DNA from: Chlamydomonas sphaeroides | Lineage: Eukaryota; Chlorophyta; Chlorophyceae; Chlamydomonadales; Chlamydomonadaceae | Assembly: GCA_001662425.1 (NCBI GenBank) | Contig: BDDC01000012.1 | Coordinates: 48,480 to 112,479, forward strand | Direction of reading: 5' to 3' | DNA: 64,000 nt | Part shown: one piece after another, positions 54,057 through 64,000 of the stretch | How positions within the stretch are numbered: the first letter of the stretch is position 1 | How the letters are laid out: each line of letters opens with the position of its first letter | Position numbers and translations under genes: made by a program | Notes under the pieces: generated by a model | What the model was told of the DNA's origin: nothing | Seen by the model: the letters and a program-made list of their open reading frames with translations, nothing else | The model's database searches: none

Positions 54057-56991
54057 ATGACTGCTAAGATGTCGCTTGAAGACGCGCTCGCCTTGCTGCC
54101 AGATGATATTCGGAAGCTTGTAGCATCGCTCCCACCAGACGAACAGCAAGAGTTGCTCGCGAAGCTGCTCCAACAGGCCGACATTGAATATCGCCCGCTG
54201 GAAAGCAGGGACCTGCAACTCATCAAGGTACACTACATCCTGCATGCTCGTGACGGCCGACCGGGCAGGTCACCTATACTGGCGGACTCGGCCCAGACCC
54301 CTCCGCCCCCTCACCGGGGCTGCGCCACACCTTACCAACCCCCACTCCTGGATCACATAGGAGCGCACAACTGGCAGCTTCGAGTACGGCTTTAAGCCGG
54401 TGGACGTGGACATCAGCTGGGACGAGCTCAGCCGGCCCAAGTGAGCGCCCATTCTGTCCTGCTATCGGTGCCGGTTGCTCCCTGGCAGCACAAGGTTGCC
54501 GTGATGCGCATCGGCCATCGGGGGCACAGTCCCGCACCGCACGGTGCCCCACCAGTCCGCACGCCTGGCCTGCTACAGCACTGCCCTTCAAACTACCTAC
54601 CTGCCCGCTGTTCCGGCCCACCCGCGCGCTGCCACAGCTACGTATCTCTGGGGGCTTTCGCCGAGCAGGACGGATTGCAGGTTGGGGCCACAGCAAGCTG
54701 CAGCGCTGCCGCACCACACCGCGCCGTGCTGCATCATGATGCGGCCGTTCGGCTGCTGTCTTCCAGGCTGCACGCCGCCACACCCTCGCAACAGCACGGG
54801 TGCTCGCCACAGCTCCAGCTGCTGAGCGCTGCTGAGCGCTGCTGAGCGCTGCTGAGCGCTGCTGAGCGCTGCTGAGCGCTGCTGAGTGCTGCTGAGCGCT
54901 GCTGAGCGCTGCTGAGCGCTGCTGAGCGCTGCTGAGCGCTGCTGAGGACTGTGGCCGCGTGTATGGCCGCAGGTGCCGGTGGCATTCATCGTGGCGTCGC
55001 TGTGCACGCCGCCACCACCGGGCCCGGCGGGCGCGCAGGGGCCCTGGGAGGAGGCCGGAGGCAGCGCGCAGGTCCGGTCCGGTCCAGTCGACCCTGTGTG
55101 CCATGGAGGGAACCTGCCACAACGAATGCACACGCAGCAGCGGCGCCGTGACCGCGGGGGAAGATTGGGCTTGTGGGCAGGGTTGTGCGCGGCCATGCGT
55201 GGGGTGAAGTGGGAACGAAGCATGGAGCTGGCCGGCGGTGCTCACGTGCCTTCTGGCCCGTGGCGGCACCCCGGCTGTGGGCACCAACACTCCTGGCCGC
55301 CGGGCAGCTCGCACGCCTCCAGGCTCGGGCAGCTTTGCTGCGATGATGCGGCCGGGGGGCCCGCACGGACGCGCGTGACGCCGCCTCGCCGCCGGTCCTC
55401 CGCAGGCGTCCCGGGGAGGAGCCGGCGCCAGCACCAGCGGCTCCAGGGCGGCGGAGCTGCGTGTGGGCGATGCGGAGCTGCGCGCCGCCATGGCCGCGTG
55501 CGGCTGCCGCGGCCCATCGGTGAGCCGCGCCGCGCCGCGTGGGTGTGTGCAACGGCCTGCTCGTCAAGGGACTTCAGCCCCGTGCGCAACCCCGCCCGCC
55601 TCCTGGTCTAGACGCCTGCCTCTGGCTGGCTGGGGGTGGAGCACCGCCGGTTGTGCAGCGTCGGTCGCCGTGTCTGTCTGTGCGCCTGCCCCCTGACCAG
55701 CCATCTGCCTCACGTGCGCCCCCACCTGCCCTGTCGCCGTCCCCTCTGCCCGGAAGACGCCCCCACCCTGGCCGCCCGCGCCCTGTGATCTGGCTTGCCA
55801 CAGCAACCAGGGTGTGCCCCAGCCTCCCTGCTCTCTCACTGTAGAACCAGCCTCTCTGCTCCAATCCAACGTGCGCTCCCGCTCGCCCCTGCCCACCCCC
55901 GGCCGTCCTGGCAGGGCGTGGCGGTGGCGGTGTGGTACATTGGCGTGTCATACGAGTACCGCCGGCAGGGGCTGGGCTCGCGCCTGCTGGACCTGGTCCG
56001 GGAGGTCGGCGAGCAGGCGGGGTGAGGCGCGGGAGCAGGCGGCGGGAGGCGCGTCAGCAGCTGGCTGCTGCGGCGCCTGTGCGCGCCATCGCGAGGGCAG
56101 CAGGGCGCGGTTGGCGGTGCAGGGCTGCTAGGGCGCATGCCGGGGCTGCTGCGTTGTGGCGCGCGCTCGAGAGCTGGGCGGCCCGCCATCCAGCACCCCA
56201 GCGATTGAACGCCTGTCTGCTGCCCCGCCCTTGGCGCGGCCACGCGTGCCCCGCAGCGCCAAGGCCCTGTGGCTGCACGTGGCAGAGTACAACCCCAACG
56301 GTGCGCGAGGGGTCACGGGCTGGGGACCTGGGGCGCTGCGCTGCCTTTATGCAGCAGTGCCCACGCCCGCGCTCATGGCGCTGGCAGCTTGGGACCCGCA
56401 GCAGTGCAGCCGCGGGCGCGGCTCTCGGGCCGCTGGCTGGTGGCCCATTCCGCGAGGGGAGACATGCCGCTGGCTACAACAACCCAGGCCCGCGGCTACC
56501 CCCCTGACGCTGCTACGCGGCCCTGGCCGATGGGCGCAAACCGCAAGGGGCGCCCCACCCCCCTTCTGGCTGACTGCCTGCTCCCTGCCGCTGCCGTTGC
56601 CGTGGCTGCAGCCATCGCCTTCTACCAGGGCTACGGCCTGTCGCCGGCGCCTGGCGTGTTCAAGCAGGGCGAGCGAGGGAGGCACCAGCTCATGATCATG
56701 CCGCTGTCGCCGCAGGCGCCGCCGTTGGGCGCGTCGCCGGCAGCGGCGGCGGGAGCCGCAAGCACAAGCGTGCAGCCGGCGGGCCGGGGATTCTCAGGCG
56801 GAGGTGGCGGCGGCGGTGGCGGCAAGAAGAAGGGCAAGGGCGGCAAGCGCCGCGCGCTGTCAGAGCCGGCCGGCGGCGCGTGGTCGGCGTGCGGCCGGCG
56901 GGGTTTGCGGCTGGCGGTGGCCGCGCGGCTTGTCAGGCCGGCGCTGGGCGCGCGGCTTGGTGCAGGTGGTCGAAGGCCGGTGCTCATGTAG
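54057..56991 (+). CDS. GNAT-family N-acetyltransferase
   Basis: Exons 54057-54227, 54361-54440, 54638-54680, 54973-55071, 55406-55519, 55915-56021, 56257-56300 and 56612-56991; 345 residues. The 43-base third exon is needed to keep phase and gives a sensible strand pair (YVSLGAFAEQDGLQVPVAFI). An N-terminal helical region (SLEDALALLPDDIRKLVASL) precedes the fold. The acetyl-CoA motif is WYIGVSYEYRRQGLGSRLL (R185-R-Q-G-L-G190), followed by AKALWLHVAEYNPNAIAFYQ and GYGL, the classic last strands of GNAT. The tail is Ala/Gly-rich with KKKGKGGKRR, which may be nuclear or RNA-binding. It resembles NAA60-like and other protein acetyltransferases, but the substrate cannot be stated. The third intron contains a 10-bp minisatellite. 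Confidence 0.78.
54820..54946 (+). repeat. 10-bp minisatellite in intron 3 of the GNAT gene
   Basis: About 12.5 copies of GCTGAGCGCT, with a single T variant (GAGTGCT) in the seventh unit and a degenerate last unit (GAGGACT). It lies between the 43-base exon and the next exon. Confidence 0.96.
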
Positions 56992-58006
56992 CGCTGCGCA
57001 TATTTAAAGTCTTGCAGGATGGGGGCTTTAAATGAGTAGCGGAATGCCAAAACTAGCGCGAAGGCCAGAGCGTGGGCCGTGGGACTTCGGCGCGATATGT
57101 AGGCTAGTAGGTCCCGGAGGTCTGCTCACGTGTCCGCAACGGACCACGGACCCGACTTCGCACGCGAATCCGCCACTTACACAGCGCTATTGTATGCAAG
57201 GGCATTGCATACAAAGTTGCGGTAGGCGGTGGTGCCTTTGCAACTTTAACAAAGTGCAAGCACCAGTCGCTTCTACGCTGTGTGCGCTCAGAGTGGCCAC
57301 CTCCCGGCCGTGGCACTAGATGCTTGTATTTTGTATGATCCGCGCCGTGAATTGGCGAGGATCGTGCGAGCCGCGAGTTTCGGTGTTCCTCCAGCGCGAC
57401 GACCGAACTTGCAAAGCTCTTATCTTTTGCGAGCACCCTATTGCTTGCCTCATCACTGCAATAAAGAGCAGGAACTTGTAAGTGCTGCGTCTGAGGCGGG
57501 AGGCGGGAGTGTCGGAGGCGGGAATCGTCGCAATTCGGCGGCCGTGCAAGCCCCAGGCACAGCAGCGCTCGCGCATCCCGAGGCGACTCAGCAGACACTG
57601 GGCCGGTAAAGAAGGGAAGGCGGAGGGTGTCCCAAGACAACTGCCACGCTGGCAGCGAGCTTCTCGATACGCCGCATGCGCGAAGTTGCAAGCAGGCGCG
57701 GCAGCAGGCACGCACGCCCGGCATGGACACAGTGCTAGGGTTGGCCGAGAAGGTGGTTAGACCGGGATGGCGGACATCCTGGCTGGCATGGCTTAGGTGC
57801 TGAAGGTTGCCCCTCTGCTCGTCCAGTGCCGTACGGCGGCCTCCTCCGCGCCATCCTTCGCTTGGAGGGGAGCTTTGTTTCCAAAGACCCACTCCGCAAC
57901 CCCACACAACACGCTATACGCCTAACAAGTGCATACCTAGGCCCAAGCCACATTAAGGACCCCGTCGAGACACAAAAGAACTCCTTTCCGAGACACTTCG
58001 CGCTGC
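56992..58006. other. Intergenic region containing the duplicated upstream block of the next gene
   Basis: The left part (to ~57550) is relatively AT-rich and shows no gene. The right part (57560-58006) is the upstream DNA shared with the truncated copy at 47087-47655 and should contain the promoter of the SPOC-like gene. Confidence 0.5.
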
Positions 58007-58115
58007 ATGGCTTCCTACGGTGGAGCTAGCCTCCTCAGTCTGCTTGAATCCTCCTCGCCCGCTGCCGACACAGCCGTGTGCACACGTGAAGCGAAGAGGC
58101 GGTGGTTTGCCGTCC
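57560..58115 (+). repeat. Parent copy of the duplicated promoter plus 5' coding block
   Basis: Partner of 47087-47655, in the same orientation about 10.5 kb away. This copy leads into an intact reading frame, so it is the likely source. Confidence 0.85.
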
Positions 58116-59373
58116 TCGCGGAACTTAAGGATTCCGCTTCCAACGCCAGCACCTCTGGCGCTGACGCCGCACCCGCGGAACGCACGGCCGCGCTTCTCCA
58201 GGAAGCTCTGGAATGCGTTCGAGCGGACGAGCAGTGGAGTGGCTCCGGAATTGCCGAACTCCTTGAGCGGTGCCTGGCGCTTGCCACGACCGGCTGCCTG
58301 CAGTCCGCCCGCCGCTCAGCTCTAGGCCTACTAGGCTTTCACACCATGGTGGAGAAGTATCGGCAAGTCGTCGCCGGCACGAAGTCGACTTCTAGCGGCC
58401 ATTCCTCTGGTGAGCCCGGCCGCTGGTCTGCCTCGCGTTCCATTAGGCCCAATTGGGCGTCCATTGAGCATAGGAGCCCTGCCGTGAGCGGCGGAGCCAA
58501 ACGGCCGCTATCCGCGCGCTTTTTGCGGCTTCCAGCGCGTTCTCCGCGTACACCGCGAATTGGCGCTGTCACCGACGCGAACTGTTCGCTATAGATGTTC
58601 GAGCAAGCGTTGGCGCTGCCGGATAAGCTAGCGCGAGCGCGCGGCGCGAAGTCCTACCACGATTGTGTCGGCAGAATTGCCGGCGCTTGCAGCCGCCATC
58701 CCCTTTCATCTGCGCTCGCTATGGCATAACGTAGCGCGCTCTCTTGACAGCGCGGATGCGGCGACCGCGATGTTGGTCCCGCACTTCGCGCTAAGGCCCT
58801 CCGGAACCAACCTGTGTTGCGCTTGCCATCCTCGCAGGCAAGCGCCAGAACAGCGATGATGTTGATTCGGAGTGCACTGACTCGGCGAGCGGGCCGCTCC
58901 TGAAGCGCCAGAAGTCGATGGATTCCGCCGATGTCGTTGAGAGCTTCGCGGTGCCGCATTTGCCCGCCAAGAAGGCTCCCGCGGCCATTGCACCCAGCGC
59001 TGCACCGAGCTGCGGCGCGACGCCGACGGCGGTCTGGACCGGCAACATCTGGCAGAGCGTGCCCACGGGTCGCGACCTGACCTTCTGCCGGATAAGCGTG
59101 CCGCTCCCTGTGGACTGCGCCAAGGAGGCCATCGAGGCGCAGGACCTGGAGGTCGCGCAGCTGGTGCCCCGGAAAGCCGTCAAGCTGGGCAAGTACCGGG
59201 CGTGCCGGTGCACGTTGGTGGAGGCATCGGCGAGCCAGCTGGACAAGCTCAAGTCTATGGCGCAGAGCGAGCTCGTGATGCTCGCGCCGCTCGAGAGCCA
59301 CGGCCTCATCCTCGTGCCCTACCTCGCCAAGGACGGCTCTGTACGCCTAGTCGCATTCTGCCTGGCACTTTAG
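58007..59373 (+). CDS. Unknown two-exon protein with SPOC-like C-terminal domain
   Basis: Exons 58007-58409 and 58838-59373, joined in phase 1; 312 residues. The N-terminal ~125 residues are helical and unrecognised (AKRRWFAVLAELKD, LLQEALECVRADEQ, GIAELLERCLALATTGCLQS, ALGLLGFHTMVEKYRQ); the helix pattern recalls small protein-protein modules such as TFIIS N-terminal or ARM-like bundles. The middle is Ser/Asp-rich with two basic KRQ patches that could form a bipartite nuclear signal. The last ~115 residues start AVWTGNIW and end LVPYLAKDGSVRLVAFCLAL, with the strand-helix order of SPOC domains (Spen/RBM15/DIDO type), including LDKLKSMAQSELVMLAPLES. That would suggest transcription or chromatin binding. 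The assignment is tentative. The upstream block and first codons are duplicated at 47087-47655. Confidence 0.6.
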
Positions 59374-62227
59374 CGACAACCCGCCGCCTGCGCCGCCAGA
59401 CGCGGCGCGGCGCCGCCGCTGGTGTATGCGCTGCGGCCGCAAGCGGCGGTCGCGGCGGTGCGGCCTCTGTTTGGCGCTTCGGTTTGGCGCCCTAACCTTT
59501 TTCGCCCCGGCCCCGCCCGACCCAAACTTAATGGGCGGGGCCCGGTTACGCCTTAAACCCACTGACGAGAAGACTGCGACTGTCACCTGCTTGCGTGTGT
59601 ACTCTTCTGGGCCTGCATGGTAACTTTGTTGTACGCGAGGCCCGCGGCCGTTGCCCGAGGATAGGCGCGGATAATGGCGCACGTGCCCCGAGTGTGGCGC
59701 GCTGCTGCCTGCAGTCTGCGTTGATGGAGAGGAGATTCGATTTCCCTTTTGCTTTGATGCCTGTTGCTTGAGAGGGGAGGCGAGGAGCGGGCGAGGAGCG
59801 ATGATGGGCGCAGCCTTCCCGGCCCCGACCCTTGTGCACCGAGGGTTACGTCTGAGCGGAGTTGGGGCTGGAAGAGTGATGTCGGAGTGCTGCTTTGACC
59901 ACAGCTTTGGAGTTATGAAGTTATGACGTATCTGTTCCTGATTTGCGGGAGGTATGTGTGTGTGTGTGTGTTGTTTGGCAAACGAGGTAGGATCATCGAT
60001 ACTTGAGCGCCCAGACGCCCCAGCAGCAGTTCACGCTAGGATGGTAGGAAGCGGTCCACGGTTTGAGGGAGAATCTTTTCGGCGCCCCCGGCGCTGTATT
60101 TTCGGCGATCTGACGCCCGTCACAGCGCCGTGGGGGCTTGCCCAACGACGGGAGCCAGAGGAGTGAGCAGAGACTGTGCGTTCGGACTGCGGCCCCCGGT
60201 TGTGCAGTGCCGGGTTGTGCCGTGGTTATAGATGAGCAAACTGCAGAGGACGAGTCGGATGACCTCCTCTGACCCCACGTATCCCGCTGAATCTGGCTAA
60301 ACGAAGACTTATCGCGTGTGCCCCGAACTACTGGGCCCGTGATCCGTGGCTAAAGATGGAAAGTAGTTCGGCTGTGTTGACGCCGTCTTGCTTTTGGACG
60401 CCAATTGCGTTGCTTTTACAAGCTACGGCGTTGGATTTACAGGCTAGGCGAACCAAGGTTGTGTGCCGCGGCGGAGGGGGCGCTCACTTTCACACATTTT
60501 TTGCGCCCCCGATTCACGTGTGCGAGCCTCCTGTCCAGGGAGGCCGCAAGCCGCCTGCGGGCCTGCAACACCTGCGGCCTTGCGTGGCCTATCAACTGCA
60601 TACTCTGTAAGGCTCAAGGCTTCGTTATGCTTGTCCCATCTCGGTTGCCAGCGGCCATAAATTGGCCCCGCTCGCCCGACACGATCCAGCCGGACACACA
60701 GACTTCCATTTGACCAGCCAGGAAACAAGCACAAGCTGTGCCTTTCACCGCTCGCCAGGAGGGGGCGGCGACCGGGGTGGCGACGGCGGCGGCGAAAGGC
60801 GTGGCCCATGCGGCCGCCGCGGCCGCAGCAACCACGGCCGCCCGATCTCTGACGGCGGGGCCAGCAGTGCGGCCGCCGCTGGGCGGCAGCGGTAGTGGGG
60901 CAGTGGCTGCGGCGAGCGGCCGAGGTCGGCCCCTGGCGGCGCCAAGCGGAAGCATTGCAGTATTGGGGGCTGAAATGGCGGCGAGGGGGCCTGCCCTGCC
61001 TCCTGGCGGATGAGTCACCAGCTATGACCGCATCATGACCGACCGTGCGGCCTGGTCTGTGTGGCCTCTTGTTGGGGCGAGCCATGCACCCATGCGCAGC
61101 TGGGACAGGTTTGACGCAAGCGCTCTAGGCCATGTCCGGGTGAAGTAACCACGGGTCGGGCCCCCAGAAATTGCCGGCACTACCAGGCACTACGGCGTAC
61201 GGCGAGTCGATAGGGTGGTGAGGGGCTGTGTAACAGGAGTTAACCTGCTACAACCTGCTATATGGTGTGGTACCTGCCACACATACTTCGTCGGACGCCG
61301 TAATCCGAAGTAGCCCAATTGGTTGGGGCGGCCGGAAGCTCCAGACGAAAGACTGGGTGGGGGCTACGCCCCTTTTCCCCATTCCGGATGGAGCAGCATT
61401 TATTGAAGGGAGTCCAGGGGAATCTCCGCTGGGCCCACCTTGTCGGGTTCGTGGTATCGTGGATCAAATTCATGCTTGATAACAGAGCTCATGGCTCATG
61501 CAAAAAGAGGGCTGGCGCACCCGTCCTTGCGCAGCGGATTCTGCTGGCCTACCGTCCCAGGCCTTGTGGTACCTGATGTTTATTACAAGCTAGAACGAAG
61601 TCAACGGTTACGATGTCATGTGCGGCATGGGCTGGGGTCGGCGTCCTCGCCGCGTGGCGCGGCGGTAGAAAGTGTAGGCCGCGACCAGCGCAGCAACGCA
61701 GTGACGTAGTAAAGAAGGTAAACACAGCGTTGCCGCGCGCCAGCTTCGGTCCAGGCCGCACTATCCGTAAGTAGGGGAGACGCGGGGGAAAGGGCCGGGA
61801 CATGCTGGGAACCTGTGCGCGTACGGTGACCCGGGGGCCGCTGTCGCGCGGGGGTCCACTAGGCGCAGAACCGGCGCTGTTGCGCGCATGGTTGACATGC
61901 ACACGCGCCCTCACTTGCGGTGCTGTTCCGTTTTCCAATAGCGTGTTGATTCCGAACAAACCGAGCGTGCACGTCGCTCGACGAGCCCCGACTGCCTGCT
62001 ATGCGAATCAAGGTGCCTAGTTTGTCGTCTGCGCAACGTAACGCTTGTCCTGCCAGCCCTTGAGTCTCGGACGCAGCATCGCTCTGCGGTTCCTTGCAGC
62101 GGCGGCAGCCGGCTTCAGCTGGTATCGCACAAGCTCATGTAAATACTCTGACTGCATGCTTGTGAAACTGCTGCGCCTCGGCGCCTGAGGTGTTGCAATC
62201 CAGCGCACCATCCCCGCCCGCGGCGCC
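59374..62227. other. Long intergenic region with dispersed repeat copy C
   Basis: 2.85 kb without a supportable gene. It contains a short TG microsatellite (59954-59970) and the reverse-oriented repeat copy C. An open frame on the minus strand from 61085 starts within the repeat and is Arg/Ala-rich, so it was not called. The right end should hold the promoter of the gene at 62228. Confidence 0.5.
61021..61114 (-). repeat. Dispersed repeat, copy C (partial, reverse orientation)
   Basis: On the minus strand it reads CCTGTCCCAGCTGCGCATGG, then TGCATGGCTCGCCCCAACAA, then GGTCGGTCATGATGCGGT. It matches the first ~95 bases of copy A (5846-6000), then diverges, so the right half of the repeat is missing here. 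Confidence 0.82.
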
Positions 62228-64000
62228 ATGGCGCGCCGCTACACGGGCCGCGCTCTGCTCGCCGCGACCGCCCTCGCGATCGAGGCCTACAGCTGCGTCT
62301 CCATCGCGGGTGCGGCTGCTACGGGGCGCAAGGGAATGCAATACAGCAGCTGCTGTTGGGCGGTGGGTCCGTGTGGGTCGTGCGCGCCTTCGCCCGGAGC
62401 ACCTTCGCCCGACGCGCCTCGCCCTGCACCCATCGCCGCCCCAGGCGCCTTCCTGCTGCTCCTCTTCCTGGCATGGGGTATCGTCGCCACGCGCAGCCCC
62501 GGCGGCCCCCGTGCCGCTGGCCGCGCCAGCCTGGTCTTGTGGACCACCGCCTCCGCCGCCTCCGCGGCCCTGCTGCTCCTGCGCCTCCTGGCCGAGGCGG
62601 GCGCGCTGCCGCCTGCCGCCGGCCCCGGGTCGCCGCTGTGGCTGGCCCTTGGCCTTGGCGACGGGGCGCTGCCCGGGGCGCCGGTGTGGCTGCAGCTGCT
62701 AGCGGTGCGTCCCGGGGGTACCCCGCCAGCCAGACCCCTAGCTAGCCTGGGGCGCGCAAAATGCCTCGCCGTCGCCCAATAGTGTTGCGGGCGGCAGTGC
62801 AGTGATCGCAGCCTGGTACTGTGGAGGAGGAGGCGGTGAGCTCAGCGGGGCCACGCGTGCTCGCCTTGACCCCGTCCACCCCCCGCCGCCCCCGGCTGCG
62901 GTGCCGCCTCACGCCCCCGGGGGCCTCACTCCTTCAGGTGCTCCTGCCGCCGCTGCTCTGCAGCCTGACGGCTCTGGCGGAGGCGCAGGACGCGTACGCC
63001 GCTAGCCTTGCCGCCGCCGGCGGCCGCGCCGGGACTGGCAGCGGCGGCGGCGCCGCTGCCGCCGCGGGGCCCCCGCTGGCTGGCGGCTCCGGGGCTGCCG
63101 GCGTTGCGCTAGTGCCGCTGACACCGGCGCTCCGCCGCCGTGACGGCGGCAGCGCTGCCGCCGGCGGCGTCACCGCCGCCGGTGCGGCGTCAGGGGTGCT
63201 GGTGCTGGCGGCAGCGCTGCTGTGGCCGGCTCTGTTCGACTTGCCCTGGCTGCTCCTGGCGTCCGCCGCCGTCGCCGCTTGGGCGTTCCGTTCAGGGCCC
63301 TCGGCCGCCTTCATGCCGCCGCTACTGCGAATGTGCCAGAGCTACGCGGCCGCTTCCCTTGCCGTACTTTACGGCTGGCAATTGCTGGAGAGGGCTCTGC
63401 CGACGCCGGAGGCGGCGGTGGCGGCGCCGGCCTGGGCGCAGCGCGTGTCCCACGCAGCGCGCGCGCTGGGCTTGTACGACTGCCTTGTTCCAGACGTGGA
63501 CCGCGGTGGTGCCGTACCGCTGTACGATCTCGTACCGCAGCTGCTGCACCTGGCGGCGCTGACGGCGCTGTACGGAGCGCTGGGCTTCGCGGCGGCGGCG
63601 GCAGCGGAGGCCCGGCGGCGCCAACAGCTCCGGCACCTGAGCGCGGCGGCGGCGCCGACGCCAGCGCCCGCGCCGGCGCCGCCGACGCTCGCGGCACAAG
63701 TCAGCGACAGCGGCGGCGCGGCAGCACCCGCGCCGCCGGCCCCGGCCGGGGAGGCGGCGCCGCCGCTGCCCCGTCACCCAACCGACACGTCCCGCCAGCC
63801 AGGCACCCACCGCTCGCACCACCACTCGCACGCGCACCACCACCACGGCCACCACCACCTGCACCACCACCTTCACAACGCATCGGGCCTGATGGCGGCT
63901 GCCGCCGCCCGGGCCCTGGACGGCGCCGCGGCGCTGTGCTCGCAGCCCGGTGTGGCGGCGGTGGCGCTGGCGTGCGTGTCGCTTGTGGGCGTGTCGGCGG
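62228..64000 (+). CDS. Large multi-pass membrane protein, N-terminal part; possible Piezo-type channel
   Basis: Exons 62228-62309, 62445-62704 and 62938 to the window end (open, no stop), giving 468 residues so far. MARRYTGRALLAATALAIEA opens a first hydrophobic segment, followed by FLLLLFLAWGIVAT, LVLWTTASAASAALLLLRLL, PVWLQLLAVLLPPLLCSL, then an Ala/Gly loop, VLVLAAALLWPALFDLPWLL and SYAAASLAVLYGWQLLE, a linker, LVPQLLHLAALTALYGALG and a cytosolic-looking loop with a striking His-rich stretch (HRSHHHSHAHHHHGHHHLHH). The arrangement of helices in groups, with 'LWP...LPWLL...AW' and a YGWQL-like end, resembles the N-terminal blades of plant Piezo mechanosensitive channels. The diagnostic C-terminal pore lies outside the window, so this is a candidate only. 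Confidence 0.55.

Noticed and set aside
54274..55491. 405-residue minus-strand frame rich in Ser-Ala-Gln repeats
   Set aside because: It is the translation of the 10-bp minisatellite plus antisense of GNAT exons.
60444..61085. 213-residue minus-strand frame starting in the dispersed repeat
   Set aside because: It begins in repeat DNA and continues as low-complexity Arg/Ala/Gly sequence. No splice sites or homology support it.
1..64000. CRISPR arrays, bacterial operons, tRNA or rRNA genes
   Set aside because: The tandem repeats seen have no spacers. Gene structure is eukaryotic. I did not find a cloverleaf I could defend by eye; a tRNAscan-SE run would decide for tRNAs.

Overview
The window is nuclear DNA of a green alga, probably a chlorophyte of the Chlorophyceae. 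It is very GC-rich, with many short GT-AG introns, alanine/glycine/proline-rich linkers and minisatellites. It carries a plastid starch synthase III with three starch-binding domains, a separate CNX1G-type molybdenum-cofactor gene, a MATH-prolyl 4-hydroxylase, a RAP-domain protein and a septin-like GTPase. No bacterial operons, CRISPR arrays or rRNA were seen. Two runs of N (33597-33921 and 49274-49521) are assembly gaps.

I rebuilt the spliced genes by hand from splice sites, reading phase and family conservation. In each complete model the summed exon length is a multiple of three and the junctions restore family-like protein.

Layout. 1-849 (+): 3' end of a FYVE-finger gene. 1154-5284 (+): RAP-domain, probably organelle-targeted protein. 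6784-10035 (-): septin-like GTPase with a C-terminal membrane segment. 12870-24154 (-): starch synthase III in 27 exons, sharing a 427-bp divergent promoter with a BACK-domain protein (24582-28302, +). 29461-32805 (-): ZIP-family metal transporter with an extra C-terminal membrane module. 33597-33921: gap 1. About 35377-35580: a MYND-finger remnant running into a minisatellite. 36147-37561 (-): rhodanese-like protein lacking the catalytic cysteine, divergent from 37966-42755 (+), a MATH plus prolyl 4-hydroxylase fusion. 43788-45969 (-): cytosolic ribosomal protein uL23 (RPL23A). 46508-48913 (-): four-helix Tim17/B14.7-like membrane protein. 49208-49575: dispersed repeat containing gap 2. 50229-52061 (-): molybdopterin adenylyltransferase (MogA/CNX1G), divergent from the intronless ESCRT-III gene VPS32/SNF7 (52500-53207, +). 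54057-56991 (+): GNAT acetyltransferase in 8 exons. 58007-59373 (+): two-exon gene with a SPOC-like C-terminus. 62228 to the end (+): start of a large membrane protein that resembles the Piezo N-terminus.

The genes are unrelated housekeeping and metabolic functions, with no sign of a pathway cluster. The points of most interest are the MATH-P4H fusion, the degenerate membrane-anchored septin, a truncated promoter-plus-5'-end copy of the SPOC-like gene lying in an intron of the Tim17-like gene, and a three-copy dispersed repeat whose middle copy holds an assembly gap.
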